36,915 nucleotides of DNA from an uncultured Bacteroidota bacterium (GCA_903903635.1 CAIUZK010000229.1:1-36915); one strand, 5' to 3'. Positions 18,852-27,717 are shown, counted from the stretch's first letter. The notes: a model not told the origin generated them from the letters alone. A program made the numbers and translations.

Positions 18852-19427
18852 CTAATAAGCTTCAGTTTTTTGAAGATGTTTTATTTCCAGCGACTTCTGG
18901 TCTTTAGCTGCTTCAGTTTTTTTTACGTTAGCTTTTTGTTTATCCAGGTTGGCATTTAATTCCTTCAGGTCTTTTTCCTTTTGTTTTAATTCTTCACTGA
19001 GCGCTATTGCCGCATCCAACTGACTGAGGTAATTAGTAATAGAGGATGCTGTAGCTGCATCTGTAGATGAAGTAATGTAATTATCATATCCTTTTGATGC
19101 AATAAAGTAGACCCTGGCTTTGTGTTTTTTACCTGTGACCTTGTAATAGAGGTCAACTTTACTGGGACCGGTAACAGACCAGATTACGCCCTTGTAAGTA
19201 TGGAACTTACTTTTTTTACCATGTTTTTTAAAACCTGCCTCAGTAAATTTTGTGGCAATTATTTCATTCATCTGGGTTCTTCCATATTTAGAACGGGCAA
19301 TGAAACCGTTTCTGGATTCTTTTCCAACCTTAATTACATCCTCAGATACCTTCTGAGCGTTTGCAATGAAAGGCATTAAGGATATAAATACAAAAAGCGA
19401 TTTTATAAAATGGGAACTCAAATTCAT
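18852..19427 (-). CDS. hypothetical exported protein with coiled-coil tail
   Basis: A 191-residue protein. A signal peptide covers residues 1-24 (FVFISLMPFIANA, cut before QK). The middle is basic (GFKKHGKKSKFHTYKG, YYKVTGKKHKARVYFIASKG) and may be a small beta domain. Residues 140-190 are Leu/Lys/Glu-rich with heptad character (LSEELKQKEKDLKELNANLD), predicted to be coiled coil. I do not recognise a family. It stands alone, with a TAAATTTG box upstream. Confidence 0.75.
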   Translation of the reverse strand: MNLSSHFIKSLFVFISLMPFIANAQKVSEDVIKVGKESRNGFIARSKYGRTQMNEIIATKFTEAGFKKHGKKSKFHTYKGVIWSVTGPSKVDLYYKVTGKKHKARVYFIASKGYDNYITSSTDAATASSITNYLSQLDAAIALSEELKQKEKDLKELNANLDKQKANVKKTEAAKDQKSLEIKHLQKTEAY

Positions 19428-19443
19428 AAACTTTGTTTTTGCG

Positions 19444-19451
19444 CAAATTTA
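19444..19451 (-). promoter_or_regulatory. putative -7 box for the coiled-coil exported protein
   Basis: TAAATTTG on the minus strand, 16 bp before the ATG at 19427, fits TAnnTTTG. A GTTG 22 bp further upstream is a weak match to the -33 element. Confidence 0.45.
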
Positions 19452-19582
19452 AGGAGAACAATCTTTAATTGAACAACCCCGGATTTTAAAATAAAGTAAG
19501 AAATGATAAAGGCCAATTCTTACAAGAATCATTGGAAGGTGTGACGATAGTCAATGCGGATGACTTAGATAAGACCTATATT

Positions 19583-19590
19583 TACATTTG
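19583..19590 (+). promoter_or_regulatory. putative -7 box for the YtxH pair
   Basis: TACATTTG fits TAnnTTTG and lies 27 bp before ATG 19618. It overlaps the in-frame TTG at 19588, which rules that codon out as the start. Confidence 0.5.
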
Positions 19591-19617
19591 TATAAATTTA
19601 TTTTAAATCGTGTGGTT

Positions 19618-19860
19618 ATGAACAATACAACGAAATTATTGATAGCAATAGGCGCCAGTATAGCTGTAGGCGCTGCTATTGGCGTTCTTTATGCACCTGA
19701 AGAAGGGTATGAAACAAGAAGGAAGATAATGAAACGTGGTAAAAAACTGGCCGGTATTGTAGGCGATAGTATTGACGATGGCAAAGAATCGCTTGAGGAA
19801 ATAAAGGATATTCTGCAGAAACAATTGCACAAAGTGAATGACCGCATTGCAAAACTCTAA
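19618..19860 (+). CDS. YtxH domain-containing protein (first of two)
   Basis: An 80-residue protein starting MNNTTKLLIAIGASIAVGAA. It has the family's single glycine-rich membrane segment followed by IGVLYAPEEGYETRRKIMKR, then an amphipathic helix (ESLEEIKDILQKQLHKVNDR). YtxH proteins are small envelope or stress-associated proteins of unknown mechanism. The gene is followed 23 bp later by a paralogue with the same plan. Confidence 0.88.
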   Translation: MNNTTKLLIAIGASIAVGAAIGVLYAPEEGYETRRKIMKRGKKLAGIVGDSIDDGKESLEEIKDILQKQLHKVNDRIAKL

Positions 19861-19883
19861 CCAAAAATCACAATTAACATTTT

Positions 19884-20132
19884 ATGAGTAAGGTAAAAAA
19901 CGTGATGTTGACTGTAGCCGCAGGTATGGCAATTGGCGCAGTTCTTGGTATGCTATTTGCTCCACAGAAAGGTTCTGAAACCAGACGTAAGCTCAGGAGT
20001 TTAAAACAGAAATTAAGTTGTTGTGGCTGCGGGGAAGAAGAAATTGAGGATCTGGATAAAGAAACGCTTGAGGAACTAAGCGAAGCATTGCAGGAGCAAT
20101 TGAATAAAGTGAATAAGCGGCTGGAGAAGTAA
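19884..20132 (+). CDS. YtxH domain-containing protein (second of two)
   Basis: An 82-residue paralogue of the preceding gene: a glycine-rich membrane segment (AAGMAIGAVLGMLFAPQKGS), ETRRKLR, then an acidic helix (LEELSEALQEQLNKVNKRLE). Unlike its neighbour it has a CCGCG cluster (three cysteines) in the linker, which might bind metal or form disulfides. It is probably co-transcribed with the first copy and arose by tandem duplication. Confidence 0.88.
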   Translation: MSKVKNVMLTVAAGMAIGAVLGMLFAPQKGSETRRKLRSLKQKLSCCGCGEEEIEDLDKETLEELSEALQEQLNKVNKRLEK

Positions 20133-20177
20133 GAGCATCATTATTCACTTCAAACTGAATTGAGATCGTTGAATTCA

Positions 20178-20777
20178 TTATTCATCGAAATTGCCTGCTA
20201 TATACCTGTTGAACTGGATTGCAAATGGTTTATAGGAGATTTCGTATAATCTGGGTTTCAAAACATACCGGGAGTTAGGGCTTTTTGCCTTCATGAAGTA
20301 TTTGATTTGTTGAAATTTCCGGTTTCTGACGACGAGACCTTTAATGCTAGTGGTGACTGAAGTGTTATCATCGGGATAGCCAAATTCAAGAATTAGGTAG
20401 TTTGAATCCACTTCAGCGGCTTTTTCAGGAGGAAATTTGTTTCCCGTGGCATCAAATAAACAATCTTCAAATTTCCGGTTTTTAACCAAATTTATATTGG
20501 TATCTATAAAATAATAAACAGGGCAGAAGGTGAAATTATCGGTAAAATCCTGAGTAAATAATTCCCTTTGTTTTTTAGATTCTGAAATAATAATATTGGC
20601 ATCTTTAGTTAATCCACGATTCTGAAAATACCGGATCCTGTTGATTTCAGAACTCAACTGAATGATAATAAAATTAACGTTTGTTGGATGATTTACCTTT
20701 TGAGCTGGCGTGTGGTTATAATATAAAAGGCAACAAAAGCAGAAATAAATGATTCTCATTTTTGTTTTTGTTTGCAT
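20178..20777 (-). CDS. hypothetical exported protein
   Basis: A 199-residue protein of no recognised family. A signal peptide (RIIYFCFCCLLYYNHTPA, cut before QK) is followed by a mixed alpha/beta mature part with few motifs (DANIIISESKKQRELF, DSNYLILEFGYPDD, ISYKPFAIQFNRYIAGNF). The start could be the first Met or the Met six residues later (20759). Either keeps the signal. The gene is divergent from purB. Confidence 0.65.
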   Translation of the reverse strand: MQTKTKMRIIYFCFCCLLYYNHTPAQKVNHPTNVNFIIIQLSSEINRIRYFQNRGLTKDANIIISESKKQRELFTQDFTDNFTFCPVYYFIDTNINLVKNRKFEDCLFDATGNKFPPEKAAEVDSNYLILEFGYPDDNTSVTTSIKGLVVRNRKFQQIKYFMKAKSPNSRYVLKPRLYEISYKPFAIQFNRYIAGNFDE

Positions 20778-20864
20778 GATTCGAAAAGTACAAAATATTT
20801 CAGAAGTTGATTGGTAAATCTATTTTATCATTGGTACTTAGCATCATTTTTGATGGTGTGTATA

Positions 20865-20872
20865 TATCTTTG
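20865..20872 (+). promoter_or_regulatory. purB: putative -7 box of purB (near-leaderless)
   Basis: TATCTTTG fits TAnnTTTG and ends 4 bp before the ATG at 20877. If used, the transcript would begin at or next to the start codon. It lies inside the longer open frame that begins at 20811, which argues against that longer start. Confidence 0.55.
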
Positions 20873-20876
20873 CAGC

Positions 20877-22226
20877 ATGGAACTTAATGCACTTACTGCC
20901 ATCAGCCCAATAGACGGGCGCTACCGCTCGCAACTGGAATCTCTGGCCCCATACTTTTCTGAATTCGGATTGATTAAGTACCGGGTAAGGGTAGAGGTGG
21001 AGTATTTTCTTTTTCTGGCTGAGAAAAAAGTAATTAAACTGCCGGCTAAGGTTAAGCCTGCCAAATTAAGGAGTATCTACGAGCAGTTTACCGAGCAAGA
21101 TGCGCTTAAGATAAAAGCAACAGAGCGTGTAACCAATCATGATGTAAAAGCGGTTGAGTATTTTCTGAAAGAAAAACTAACTGAACTAGGGGCAGGCGAC
21201 AGTGTGGAGTGGGTACATTTCGGTCTTACTTCTCAGGATATCAATAATACTTCTATTCCGCTATTGTGGAAAGATGCACTTGAAGAGCAATACCTGCCAC
21301 AATTATTAAACATGCACCTGGCCTTATATCATATGGCTGTTGAGTGGAAGGATATACCTATGCTGGCCCGTACACATGGACAACCCGCTTCTCCTACCAA
21401 ATTAGGGAAGGAACTAATGGTGTTTGTGGAGCGTCTGGAAGGCCAGATAGACCAGTTGCTTAATATTCCGTTTGCCGCTAAGTTTGGCGGCGCGACAGGT
21501 AATTTTAATGCACATCATGTGGCATTCGGGCATATAGATTGGGAGAAATTCGGTAATGATTTTGTGAATCGTAAGTTGGGGCTGGAGCGAATGCAATACA
21601 CTACCCAGATTGAGCACTATGATAATATAGCTGCGCAGTTTGACGCACTGAAACGAATTAATACCATATTAATTGATCTGTGCAGGGATATCTGGCAATA
21701 TATATCAATGGAGTATTTCAAACAGAAAGTGAAAGCAGGAGAAGTGGGCAGCAGCGCCATGCCGCATAAGGTAAATCCGATTGATTTTGAAAATGCTGAA
21801 GGTAATCTGGGTATAGCCAATGCATTGTATGAACATCTGAGCGCCAAGCTCCCAATAAGCAGATTGCAGCGCGATCTTACCGATAGCACGGTGCTCAGGA
21901 ATATAGGAGTGCCATTGAGCCATAGCTTCCTTGCTTTGCGCTCACTTGAAAAAGGTCTTGGAAAATTGTTGCTCAACAAAGATAAAATGACGGATGACCT
22001 GGAGCGTAACTGGGCGGTGGTTGCAGAAGCCATACAAACAGTACTGCGCCGGGAAAGTTATCCTCAGCCATATGAAGCACTTAAGGCATTGACACGAGGT
22101 AAGTCGAGTATTAGCAAGCAGGATATCCATGAGTTTGTAGATACTTTGAAAGTAAGCGCCAAAATAAAAAAAGAACTTAAGGCAATAACGCCTCATAATT
22201 ATACCGGGGTTGCGTTTCAGATTTAG
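20877..22226 (+). CDS. purB: adenylosuccinate lyase
   Basis: A 449-residue fumarase/aspartase-superfamily enzyme acting twice in purine synthesis, splitting SAICAR and adenylosuccinate with release of fumarate. The start MELNALTAISPIDGRYRSQL is the normal N-terminus of the E. coli-type PurB. HFGLTSQDINNTSIPLLWKD, ARTHGQPASPTKLGKE and the signature SSAMPHKVNPIDFENAEGN (beginning at residues 292-293) are all intact. The frame extends 22 codons further upstream, but that stretch contains the likely promoter and does not match the family. No other purine genes are nearby. Confidence 0.96.
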   Translation: MELNALTAISPIDGRYRSQLESLAPYFSEFGLIKYRVRVEVEYFLFLAEKKVIKLPAKVKPAKLRSIYEQFTEQDALKIKATERVTNHDVKAVEYFLKEKLTELGAGDSVEWVHFGLTSQDINNTSIPLLWKDALEEQYLPQLLNMHLALYHMAVEWKDIPMLARTHGQPASPTKLGKELMVFVERLEGQIDQLLNIPFAAKFGGATGNFNAHHVAFGHIDWEKFGNDFVNRKLGLERMQYTTQIEHYDNIAAQFDALKRINTILIDLCRDIWQYISMEYFKQKVKAGEVGSSAMPHKVNPIDFENAEGNLGIANALYEHLSAKLPISRLQRDLTDSTVLRNIGVPLSHSFLALRSLEKGLGKLLLNKDKMTDDLERNWAVVAEAIQTVLRRESYPQPYEALKALTRGKSSISKQDIHEFVDTLKVSAKIKKELKAITPHNYTGVAFQI

Positions 22227-22307
22227 AAAAGGCAGAGATAACTTTTGTTGTAATTTATTATTGCTTATTTTTGTATTGTGCGCAAAATAGTAAAATGACC
22301 TGCAATT

Positions 22308-22535
22308 ATGTATAAAGAATCCCCAAAAATTCATTTGATTGAGGAAGTACTCAAAGTTGATGATGCAGCTACACTTAATGAAATCGAAACGCTCTTAAAG
22401 AAATCAAAGAAGGTGAAAGCGCACAAAAAAAGCATTTATGATTTTGTTGGTGTATTATCTGATATAGAGGCGGGGAAAATGAAGAAGGCTATTACAGAAT
22501 CATGTGAAATCATAAATGACGATGACTGGAAATAA
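22308..22535 (+). CDS. orphan antitoxin of a VapBC-type pair
   Basis: A 75-residue protein (KIHLIEEVLKVDDAATLNEI ... YDFVGVLSDIEAGKMKKAITESCEIINDDDWK). The acidic tail ending DDDWK and the position immediately ahead of PIN-domain sequence fit the small antitoxins paired with VapC toxins in Bacteroidota. The N-terminal half (VDDAATLNEIETLLKKSKK) would be the dimerisation or DNA-binding part. The toxin gene that should follow is reduced to its last third (22536-22655), so the antitoxin now stands alone. Confidence 0.75.
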   Translation: MYKESPKIHLIEEVLKVDDAATLNEIETLLKKSKKVKAHKKSIYDFVGVLSDIEAGKMKKAITESCEIINDDDWK

Positions 22536-22655
22536 TGTCCTTTTTCAACAAATGATATCTGGATAGCTGCATGTGCAAAACAACATGGATATACTTTAAT
22601 TACAAGGGATAAGCATTTCAAAGAAATTGAAGAGGTTACTATTAGGCACTGGTAA
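22536..22655 (+). pseudogene. vapC: VapC PIN-domain toxin, C-terminal remnant
   Basis: Directly after the antitoxin stop codon, and in the same frame, the sequence reads CPFSTNDIWIAACAKQHGYT, then LITRDKHFKEIEEVTIRHW, then a stop. This is the C-terminal third of a PIN-domain RNase. NDIWIAA and TRDKHF hold the third and fourth conserved acidic positions. The N-terminal part, including the first catalytic Asp (usually in a DTNI-type motif) and roughly 90-100 residues, is missing, and no start codon is available. The toxin is therefore dead. Confidence 0.85.
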
Positions 22656-22843
22656 GATTTTTTTGGCTTTTTCTAAATTATGTACTCAAGTACTGCAGCA
22701 TTTGGAATGGCTTATTGGAAATATTGCTCAAATCAGTGATTGTATGGAGGTGGAAAGAGGCAACTAAAAGGTTAGCGGGTCGATTAGCTAATGGTCTTGC
22801 AGCATGAGTACCGGTTCGGACCAGGATATTGAGAAGTGACAAC

Positions 22844-23641
22844 ATGAAAAGAGACACCGCTTATATTTTATTGAGAAGAATAGTCCTTGGGCCTGTTGCA
22901 GTATGTGCTTTGGCGTTTGCCGTGGCTTGTAATAATACGGGAATTGCTGATAAAATGCCGATTGGCGACTCCTCAGGAGGGCCGGTTGCTGCTCCCAAAA
23001 GCCGGTCGAAGACGCTGTATTCGATAAGGGACATAGTTCATACCGATAAAGGGAAAGGTGTGAGTACTAAATTTCCTGTAGTGACCTATATGAGTGATGT
23101 GGTATCTGCCAGGATAAATGATGCATTAAAGGCTATAGCAACCGAGGCCGCAGAAGATGGTATCACAAGCCTTGATTATAACGTGTCGTTCTGTAATGAG
23201 CGCGTATTGTCAATTCAATTTGATTTTGAGGGAATGGGCGCTTACCCCTCACATTGGCGGGAATATTACAATTTCAGTTCAACTGGCAGCAGGCTGACGC
23301 TGGATAGCCTGATAGTTAAGGGGCAAATGAATAATTTTGCCGAATTGGTAAAGAAGCAGCAGGCTGTAAATATAGATTCTGCGGTGGTAGATTTCAAAAG
23401 ACGGTTAGCTACCAGTGATATTGATTCAGACACTTACAAATGGGCGATGGATGGAATCGTGGGTAATTGTATGGATAAGTTTGACCATGCAAAATTTATG
23501 TTTTCTGATTCTACGCTTGTGGTTATTATCGACTGCGAGTTCCCGCATGCTATTCAGTGTATGAATCCACTCAGCGATGTTGCATTTTCATTTGCAGCAT
23601 TAAAAAGTTTGTTGCTTCCGGAATATCTAATACAACGTTGA
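22844..23641 (+). CDS. lipoprotein with DUF3298-like domain
   Basis: A 265-residue lipoprotein. Its signal peptide ends in an AVAC lipobox (FAVACNNTG), so it should be anchored to a membrane. The mature part (FPVVTYMSDVVSARINDALK, YNVSFCNERVLSIQFDFEGM, AYPSHWREYYNFSSTGSRLT) resembles the DUF3298/PdaC-C-type domain found in anti-sigma and cell-wall proteins. The ATG at 22844 is preferred over the in-frame TTG 15 bp upstream. The stop codon is 1 bp before the methyltransferase gene, suggesting one transcript. Confidence 0.75.
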   Translation: MKRDTAYILLRRIVLGPVAVCALAFAVACNNTGIADKMPIGDSSGGPVAAPKSRSKTLYSIRDIVHTDKGKGVSTKFPVVTYMSDVVSARINDALKAIATEAAEDGITSLDYNVSFCNERVLSIQFDFEGMGAYPSHWREYYNFSSTGSRLTLDSLIVKGQMNNFAELVKKQQAVNIDSAVVDFKRRLATSDIDSDTYKWAMDGIVGNCMDKFDHAKFMFSDSTLVVIIDCEFPHAIQCMNPLSDVAFSFAALKSLLLPEYLIQR

Positions 23642-23642
23642 A

Positions 23643-25001
23643 ATGACCATACCCCCTTCCATATTAATCGATCTGCAAACCGTCACAGGGTTTGATGCGG
23701 GTAGTTTTGTTGGCGCTCATGAGCAATCGCCTGTTACTTCAATCCGGATGAACCCCAATAAGGAGACCTGTTTATTCTCAGCAAATGAAAAAGTGAAATG
23801 GTGTGCCGATGGCCGTTATTTGAATGAACGGCCTGTTTTTACACTCGATCCTGCATACCATGCCGGTGCTTATTATGTTCAGGAGGCTTCCTCTATGTTC
23901 CTGGATCATATGTTGCGGGAGCTTTTAAAAGATAAGAAAGGTATCAGGGTGCTCGACCTTTGTGCGGCACCGGGAGGGAAGAGTACTTTGATAGCTTCAT
24001 TGCTAGATAAAGACAGTCTGCTCATTTCAAACGAAGTAATACGTGCCCGTGCGACAATTCTGGATGAAAATATTACGCGGTGGGGACAGATGAATACCTG
24101 GGTTTCGGCTAATGATCCCAGGGATTTCGGCAGGCTTAAAGGCTATTTTGATGTAATAGTTGTGGATGCGCCTTGTAGTGGGTCAGGTTTATTCCGAAAG
24201 GATGTAAGAGTCCTGGAGAATTGGACAGAAGCAAATGTGCAATTATGTTGCGAACGGCAACAAAGGATCCTGGCCGATGTGTGGCCGGCATTAAAACAGG
24301 ATGGCGTGCTTATATATGCTACTTGCTCCTATTCGCTCCAGGAAGATGAACAAATACTTGACTGGCTAAAGGATTCATACAATGCCAGTACAATTGAAGT
24401 GCCTGTGCCGGAAGGGTGGGGCGTTGTAGCAGTGCAATCCGGATCGGGTATGGCTGGTTACCGTTTCTTTCCGGATAAGGTAAAAGGCGAGGGTTTTTTT
24501 ATTGCTGCAATGACAAAAACAGAGCATACAACTGATCAGGACTACCCCCGATTTAGGACGGCTCATGATAAAAAGATTCAGCAACAATCGGCCTATTTAC
24601 TATCGGATAGCGATTTGGTTTTTATGCAAACAGGGAATGAAGATTTTAATGCGCTCAGAGCCAGTCATGAAAAGGATTGGCATTTATTGCAAAAACTGGT
24701 ATACTTCAGGAAGGTGGGATTGCGACTAGGTGTCCCTGCCGGTAAAGATTGGTTGCCTGCTCATGATATTGCGCTAAGCATTGATGCGAATGAACATTTA
24801 CCGGGCATTGAAGTAAGCAAGGGTCGGGCTTTGCATTTTTTACGTAGAGAAGAAATGGGTATACCGGATATTCAAAAGGGCTGGCAGTTGGTGCGCTATA
24901 ACGGACTTGGGCTTGGCTGGATAAAATCACTTGGAAACAGGGTAAATAATTATCTTCCCAAACACTGGCGAATCAGGATGGAACTGACTGAAGAAGAGTA
25001 A
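23643..25001 (+). CDS. RsmF/NOL1-NOP2-Sun family RNA m5C methyltransferase
   Basis: A 452-residue SAM-dependent enzyme. VLDLCAAPGGKSTLIASLLD is the SAM-binding motif. DAPCSGSGLFRKD (Cys178) and YATCSYSLQEDEQ (Cys228) hold the two catalytic cysteines of the NOL1/NOP2/Sun family. The C-terminal 150 residues (ALHFLRREEMGIPDIQKGWQ, then NGLGLGWIKSLGNRVNNYLP) form the PUA-like RNA-binding part seen in RsmF, which makes m5C1407 in 16S rRNA. Length and architecture match RsmF, although the modified base is inferred. Confidence 0.9.
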   Translation: MTIPPSILIDLQTVTGFDAGSFVGAHEQSPVTSIRMNPNKETCLFSANEKVKWCADGRYLNERPVFTLDPAYHAGAYYVQEASSMFLDHMLRELLKDKKGIRVLDLCAAPGGKSTLIASLLDKDSLLISNEVIRARATILDENITRWGQMNTWVSANDPRDFGRLKGYFDVIVVDAPCSGSGLFRKDVRVLENWTEANVQLCCERQQRILADVWPALKQDGVLIYATCSYSLQEDEQILDWLKDSYNASTIEVPVPEGWGVVAVQSGSGMAGYRFFPDKVKGEGFFIAAMTKTEHTTDQDYPRFRTAHDKKIQQQSAYLLSDSDLVFMQTGNEDFNALRASHEKDWHLLQKLVYFRKVGLRLGVPAGKDWLPAHDIALSIDANEHLPGIEVSKGRALHFLRREEMGIPDIQKGWQLVRYNGLGLGWIKSLGNRVNNYLPKHWRIRMELTEEE

Positions 25002-25129
25002 AAAGGAATGTTTTAGCTTTAATTCTGTTAAGTTACTCTCAATAATCATAGCACATTAAATTTTTGCGCAATACTACAGATGAAATTGGCAACAATTGTT
25101 GTACTTTTCCGACCAAATATCATTAGCAT

Positions 25130-25984
25130 ATGTTGAAGTATATATTTATAGTGCTATTTTCTATACTTGGAACCGGGGCAATGGCTCAGGATCAGGATAG
25201 TATGATGGTAATAAGAAAAGATGCAAACTGGGCTATAAAATATGTTGTAAAGCCTGGTGAATATGTGAGAATGCTCGCCTTGAGATTTTGTGTTTCGGAG
25301 GCTCTGATATTAAGCGCCAATGAACCAGAGGCAATTAAGAAATCAGGCCCTGGCTCAGTGATATATATACCTGTAATAGGAGATAATTTTTTTTCTGTCA
25401 GGCAGCCATTGGGCAATCTTCGCGAACTTTATTATGAGGTAAAGCCAAAGGATGAGATAGGCGTAATCAGTACCTATTCCGGGGTTACAAAAAACCAGAT
25501 GAGAAGCTGGAACAGTCTGAAAGGAAATACTTTGATACCCGGTCAGAAATTGCTGGTTGGATGGGTAAAAATGATACCAAGGGATACAGCAAATTTAGCC
25601 ACCATTAAAGCCTACCCATCAACCAGGAAGAAAGTGGTTGCAGATACCAATAAAGCCATTGTGCCGGGAGGGCTTGATACCGTATACGCAAGGCAGACAA
25701 ATAATGGATTAAGCGTATTGACCGAAAAAGGAACTGCGGTGTTTTTTGAGAAAGCCGGAAAAAGCAATACTTACCAGGCATTTCATAATACTGCACGCAG
25801 AGGTACTGTAATCAAGGTATTTAATCCGGGTAATGGTAAAACCATTTATGTAAAGGTTTTAGGTACCATACCCGATACCAAACAATATGCCAACAGTATC
25901 ATAGGTATCAGCGACTCGGCAAAAGAAGCGCTGGGCGTAACTGATAGTAAAGCATGGTGTGAATTGACTTACTCTACTAATTGA
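25130..25984 (+). CDS. secreted LysM and RlpA-like double-psi barrel protein
   Basis: A 284-residue protein. The signal peptide is residues 1-19 (ILGTGAMA, cut before QD). Two LysM-like peptidoglycan-binding segments follow: residues 38-85 (YVVKPGEYVRMLALRFCVSE ... GSVIYIPV) and 101-144 (YYEVKPKDEIGVISTYSGVT ... LIPGQKLLVGW). The C-terminal 90 residues (EKGTAVFFEKAGKSNTYQAF, HNTARRGTVIKVFNPGNGKT, VKVLGTIPDTKQYANSIIGI) look like an RlpA-type double-psi beta-barrel. It probably acts at the cell wall. The key catalytic Asp of lytic RlpA cannot be assigned with confidence, so it may only bind. Confidence 0.85.
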   Translation: MLKYIFIVLFSILGTGAMAQDQDSMMVIRKDANWAIKYVVKPGEYVRMLALRFCVSEALILSANEPEAIKKSGPGSVIYIPVIGDNFFSVRQPLGNLRELYYEVKPKDEIGVISTYSGVTKNQMRSWNSLKGNTLIPGQKLLVGWVKMIPRDTANLATIKAYPSTRKKVVADTNKAIVPGGLDTVYARQTNNGLSVLTEKGTAVFFEKAGKSNTYQAFHNTARRGTVIKVFNPGNGKTIYVKVLGTIPDTKQYANSIIGISDSAKEALGVTDSKAWCELTYSTN

Positions 25985-26091
25985 TTTCTTTGGTGCTTGG
26001 TTAATAGCAACTGTTGCTCAACTTACTATTAGCATAATTTCTGTTTAATATTCCATTCACCTCAGGTCGAAATTTAAATTATTCTGGTTGC

Positions 26092-27117
26092 ATGAAGGTG
26101 TTGGTAATCCGGTTTTCTTCTATTGGTGATATTGTACTCACAACACCGGTGATCCGATGCCTGAAACAGCAGCTCCCCGGAGTTGAACTGCATTACCTCA
26201 CCAAGATGTCGTATAGTTCAATTCTAGTTAATAATCCTTACATAGACCGATTGCACTATCTGGAAGATGACTTTCAGGTACTGGTGAAACAGCTCAGGAA
26301 GGAGCAATTTGATTATGTAATAGACCTGCATAATAACGTGCGTACATTAAGGGTAAAGAAGGCACTTAAAACAAAAAGCTATGCTTTCCCGAAACTGAAT
26401 ATACAGAAATGGCTGCTGACTAATTTCAAGATACATGCAATGCCTGATAAGAGTATTGTTGAAAGGTACTTTGAGACTGTGCGGCCATTGAAGGTAAATA
26501 ATGATGGCAAGGGGTTGGATTATTTTTTGCCTAAAGACAAAAAGTTAAGCAATAATGATATACCCATGAGCCACTGGGGAGGGTTTATAGGATGTGTTAT
26601 TGGCGGATCGTACGCTACCAAGCAACTACCTGTTGAACAATGGAAGAAATTATGCGCACTTATCCCATATCCGATAATGTTGCTAGGTGGGCCGGAGGAC
26701 CTGAATGAAGGACTTGAAATTGCAGCACAGGATACCATCAGGATATATAATTCATGCGGGAAATTCAATCTGAACGAATCGGCTGAACTGGTAAAGTATG
26801 CCAGGGTAATTGTGAGCAATGATACCGGGCTAATGCATGTGGCTGCGGCATTTCAAAAGCCGGTTATTTCTTTATGGGGCAATACCTCACCTGAAATGGG
26901 TATGTTTCCTTATTATGGATATAATAATCTTAAAGACCGGGTGGCAGCACAATCAGTTATCATCGAAAACAATGAATTGGGTTGCCATCCCTGCAGTAAG
27001 TTAGGTTACAAAAGATGCCCCAAAGGACACTTTAAATGCATGAATCAATTGAATATGGAGGAGGTAAATGATCAGGTTAAAAAGTTTTGGGCACTGAATA
27101 TTCACAATAAGAGTTGA
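26092..27117 (+). CDS. GT9 heptosyltransferase-like glycosyltransferase
   Basis: A 341-residue glycosyltransferase of family 9 with a GT-B fold. The N-terminus MKVLVIRFSSIGDIVLTTPV is the acceptor-site signature. IGGSYATKQLPVEQWKKLCA, IPYPIMLLGGPEDLNEG and VSNDTGLMHVAAAFQKPVIS, then LWGNTSPEMGMFPY, build the nucleotide-sugar site. GT9 enzymes add heptose in the lipopolysaccharide core. The sugar used here is inferred only. The C-terminus has a CHPCSKLGYKRCPKGHFKCM cluster of four cysteines that is common in the family. No other LPS gene is adjacent. Confidence 0.9.
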   Translation: MKVLVIRFSSIGDIVLTTPVIRCLKQQLPGVELHYLTKMSYSSILVNNPYIDRLHYLEDDFQVLVKQLRKEQFDYVIDLHNNVRTLRVKKALKTKSYAFPKLNIQKWLLTNFKIHAMPDKSIVERYFETVRPLKVNNDGKGLDYFLPKDKKLSNNDIPMSHWGGFIGCVIGGSYATKQLPVEQWKKLCALIPYPIMLLGGPEDLNEGLEIAAQDTIRIYNSCGKFNLNESAELVKYARVIVSNDTGLMHVAAAFQKPVISLWGNTSPEMGMFPYYGYNNLKDRVAAQSVIIENNELGCHPCSKLGYKRCPKGHFKCMNQLNMEEVNDQVKKFWALNIHNKS

Positions 27118-27180
27118 GTTAATTTAATGCTCAGTTTAAAACCTAATGCTTTCTTTATTCTAAAAATAATTCTCAAGCAA

Positions 27181-27717
27181 TTACTTTTCAATGGCCGATA
27201 ATATTTCCTTGCTGTCAGGTTTGGTAGACGGCGTAAAAATATCGGTGAGCTGACCTTGTTCATTGATCAGGTATTTCTGAAAATTCCACTTCACTTTATT
27301 GTCGCTGTAGCCATTATATACCTTTTGTGTTAGCCAGTGGTAAATAGGGGCCATACTACGTCCTTTTACTGAAATTTTTTCTGCCATTGGGAAGGTTACG
27401 CCATAATTAACCTGGCAAAATGAAGCGATCTTATCATTACTGCCCGGTTCCTGAAAGAGAAAATTATTAGCAGGGAAACCAATGATTACCAATTTGTCCT
27501 TGTATTGTTCATATAGCTTTTCAAGGGTTTCATATTGTGGGGTAAAGCCGCATTTGGAAGCAGTATTAACGATGAGTATTTTTTTGTCTTTGAAGGCTGA
27601 GAAATCAATCACCTTGCCATCTAAACCGGTAACCTTAAATTCGTAAATGCTTTTGGGTATGTCCACACTTGGGGCTGGTGTAAATAAAAATGATAACAGA
27701 ATTAATGTTAGCGGCAT
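27181..27717 (-). CDS. exported glutathione peroxidase family protein
   Basis: A 178-residue thiol peroxidase. From ATG 27717 the protein opens with a hydrophobic signal (MPLTLILLSFLFTPAPS), then SIYEFKVTGLDGKVIDFSAF. The catalytic Cys56 is in VNTASKCGFTPQYETLEKLY. The catalytic Trp/Asn are in KVKWNFQKYLI, and FPANNFLFQEPG corresponds to the usual FPCNQF.xQEPG with Cys and Gln replaced. Without the second Cys, the thioredoxin-linked mechanism of many bacterial members may differ. The frame opens up to 27810, but that extension contains a -7 box and is not family-like. Confidence 0.9.
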   Translation of the reverse strand: MPLTLILLSFLFTPAPSVDIPKSIYEFKVTGLDGKVIDFSAFKDKKILIVNTASKCGFTPQYETLEKLYEQYKDKLVIIGFPANNFLFQEPGSNDKIASFCQVNYGVTFPMAEKISVKGRSMAPIYHWLTQKVYNGYSDNKVKWNFQKYLINEQGQLTDIFTPSTKPDSKEILSAIEK

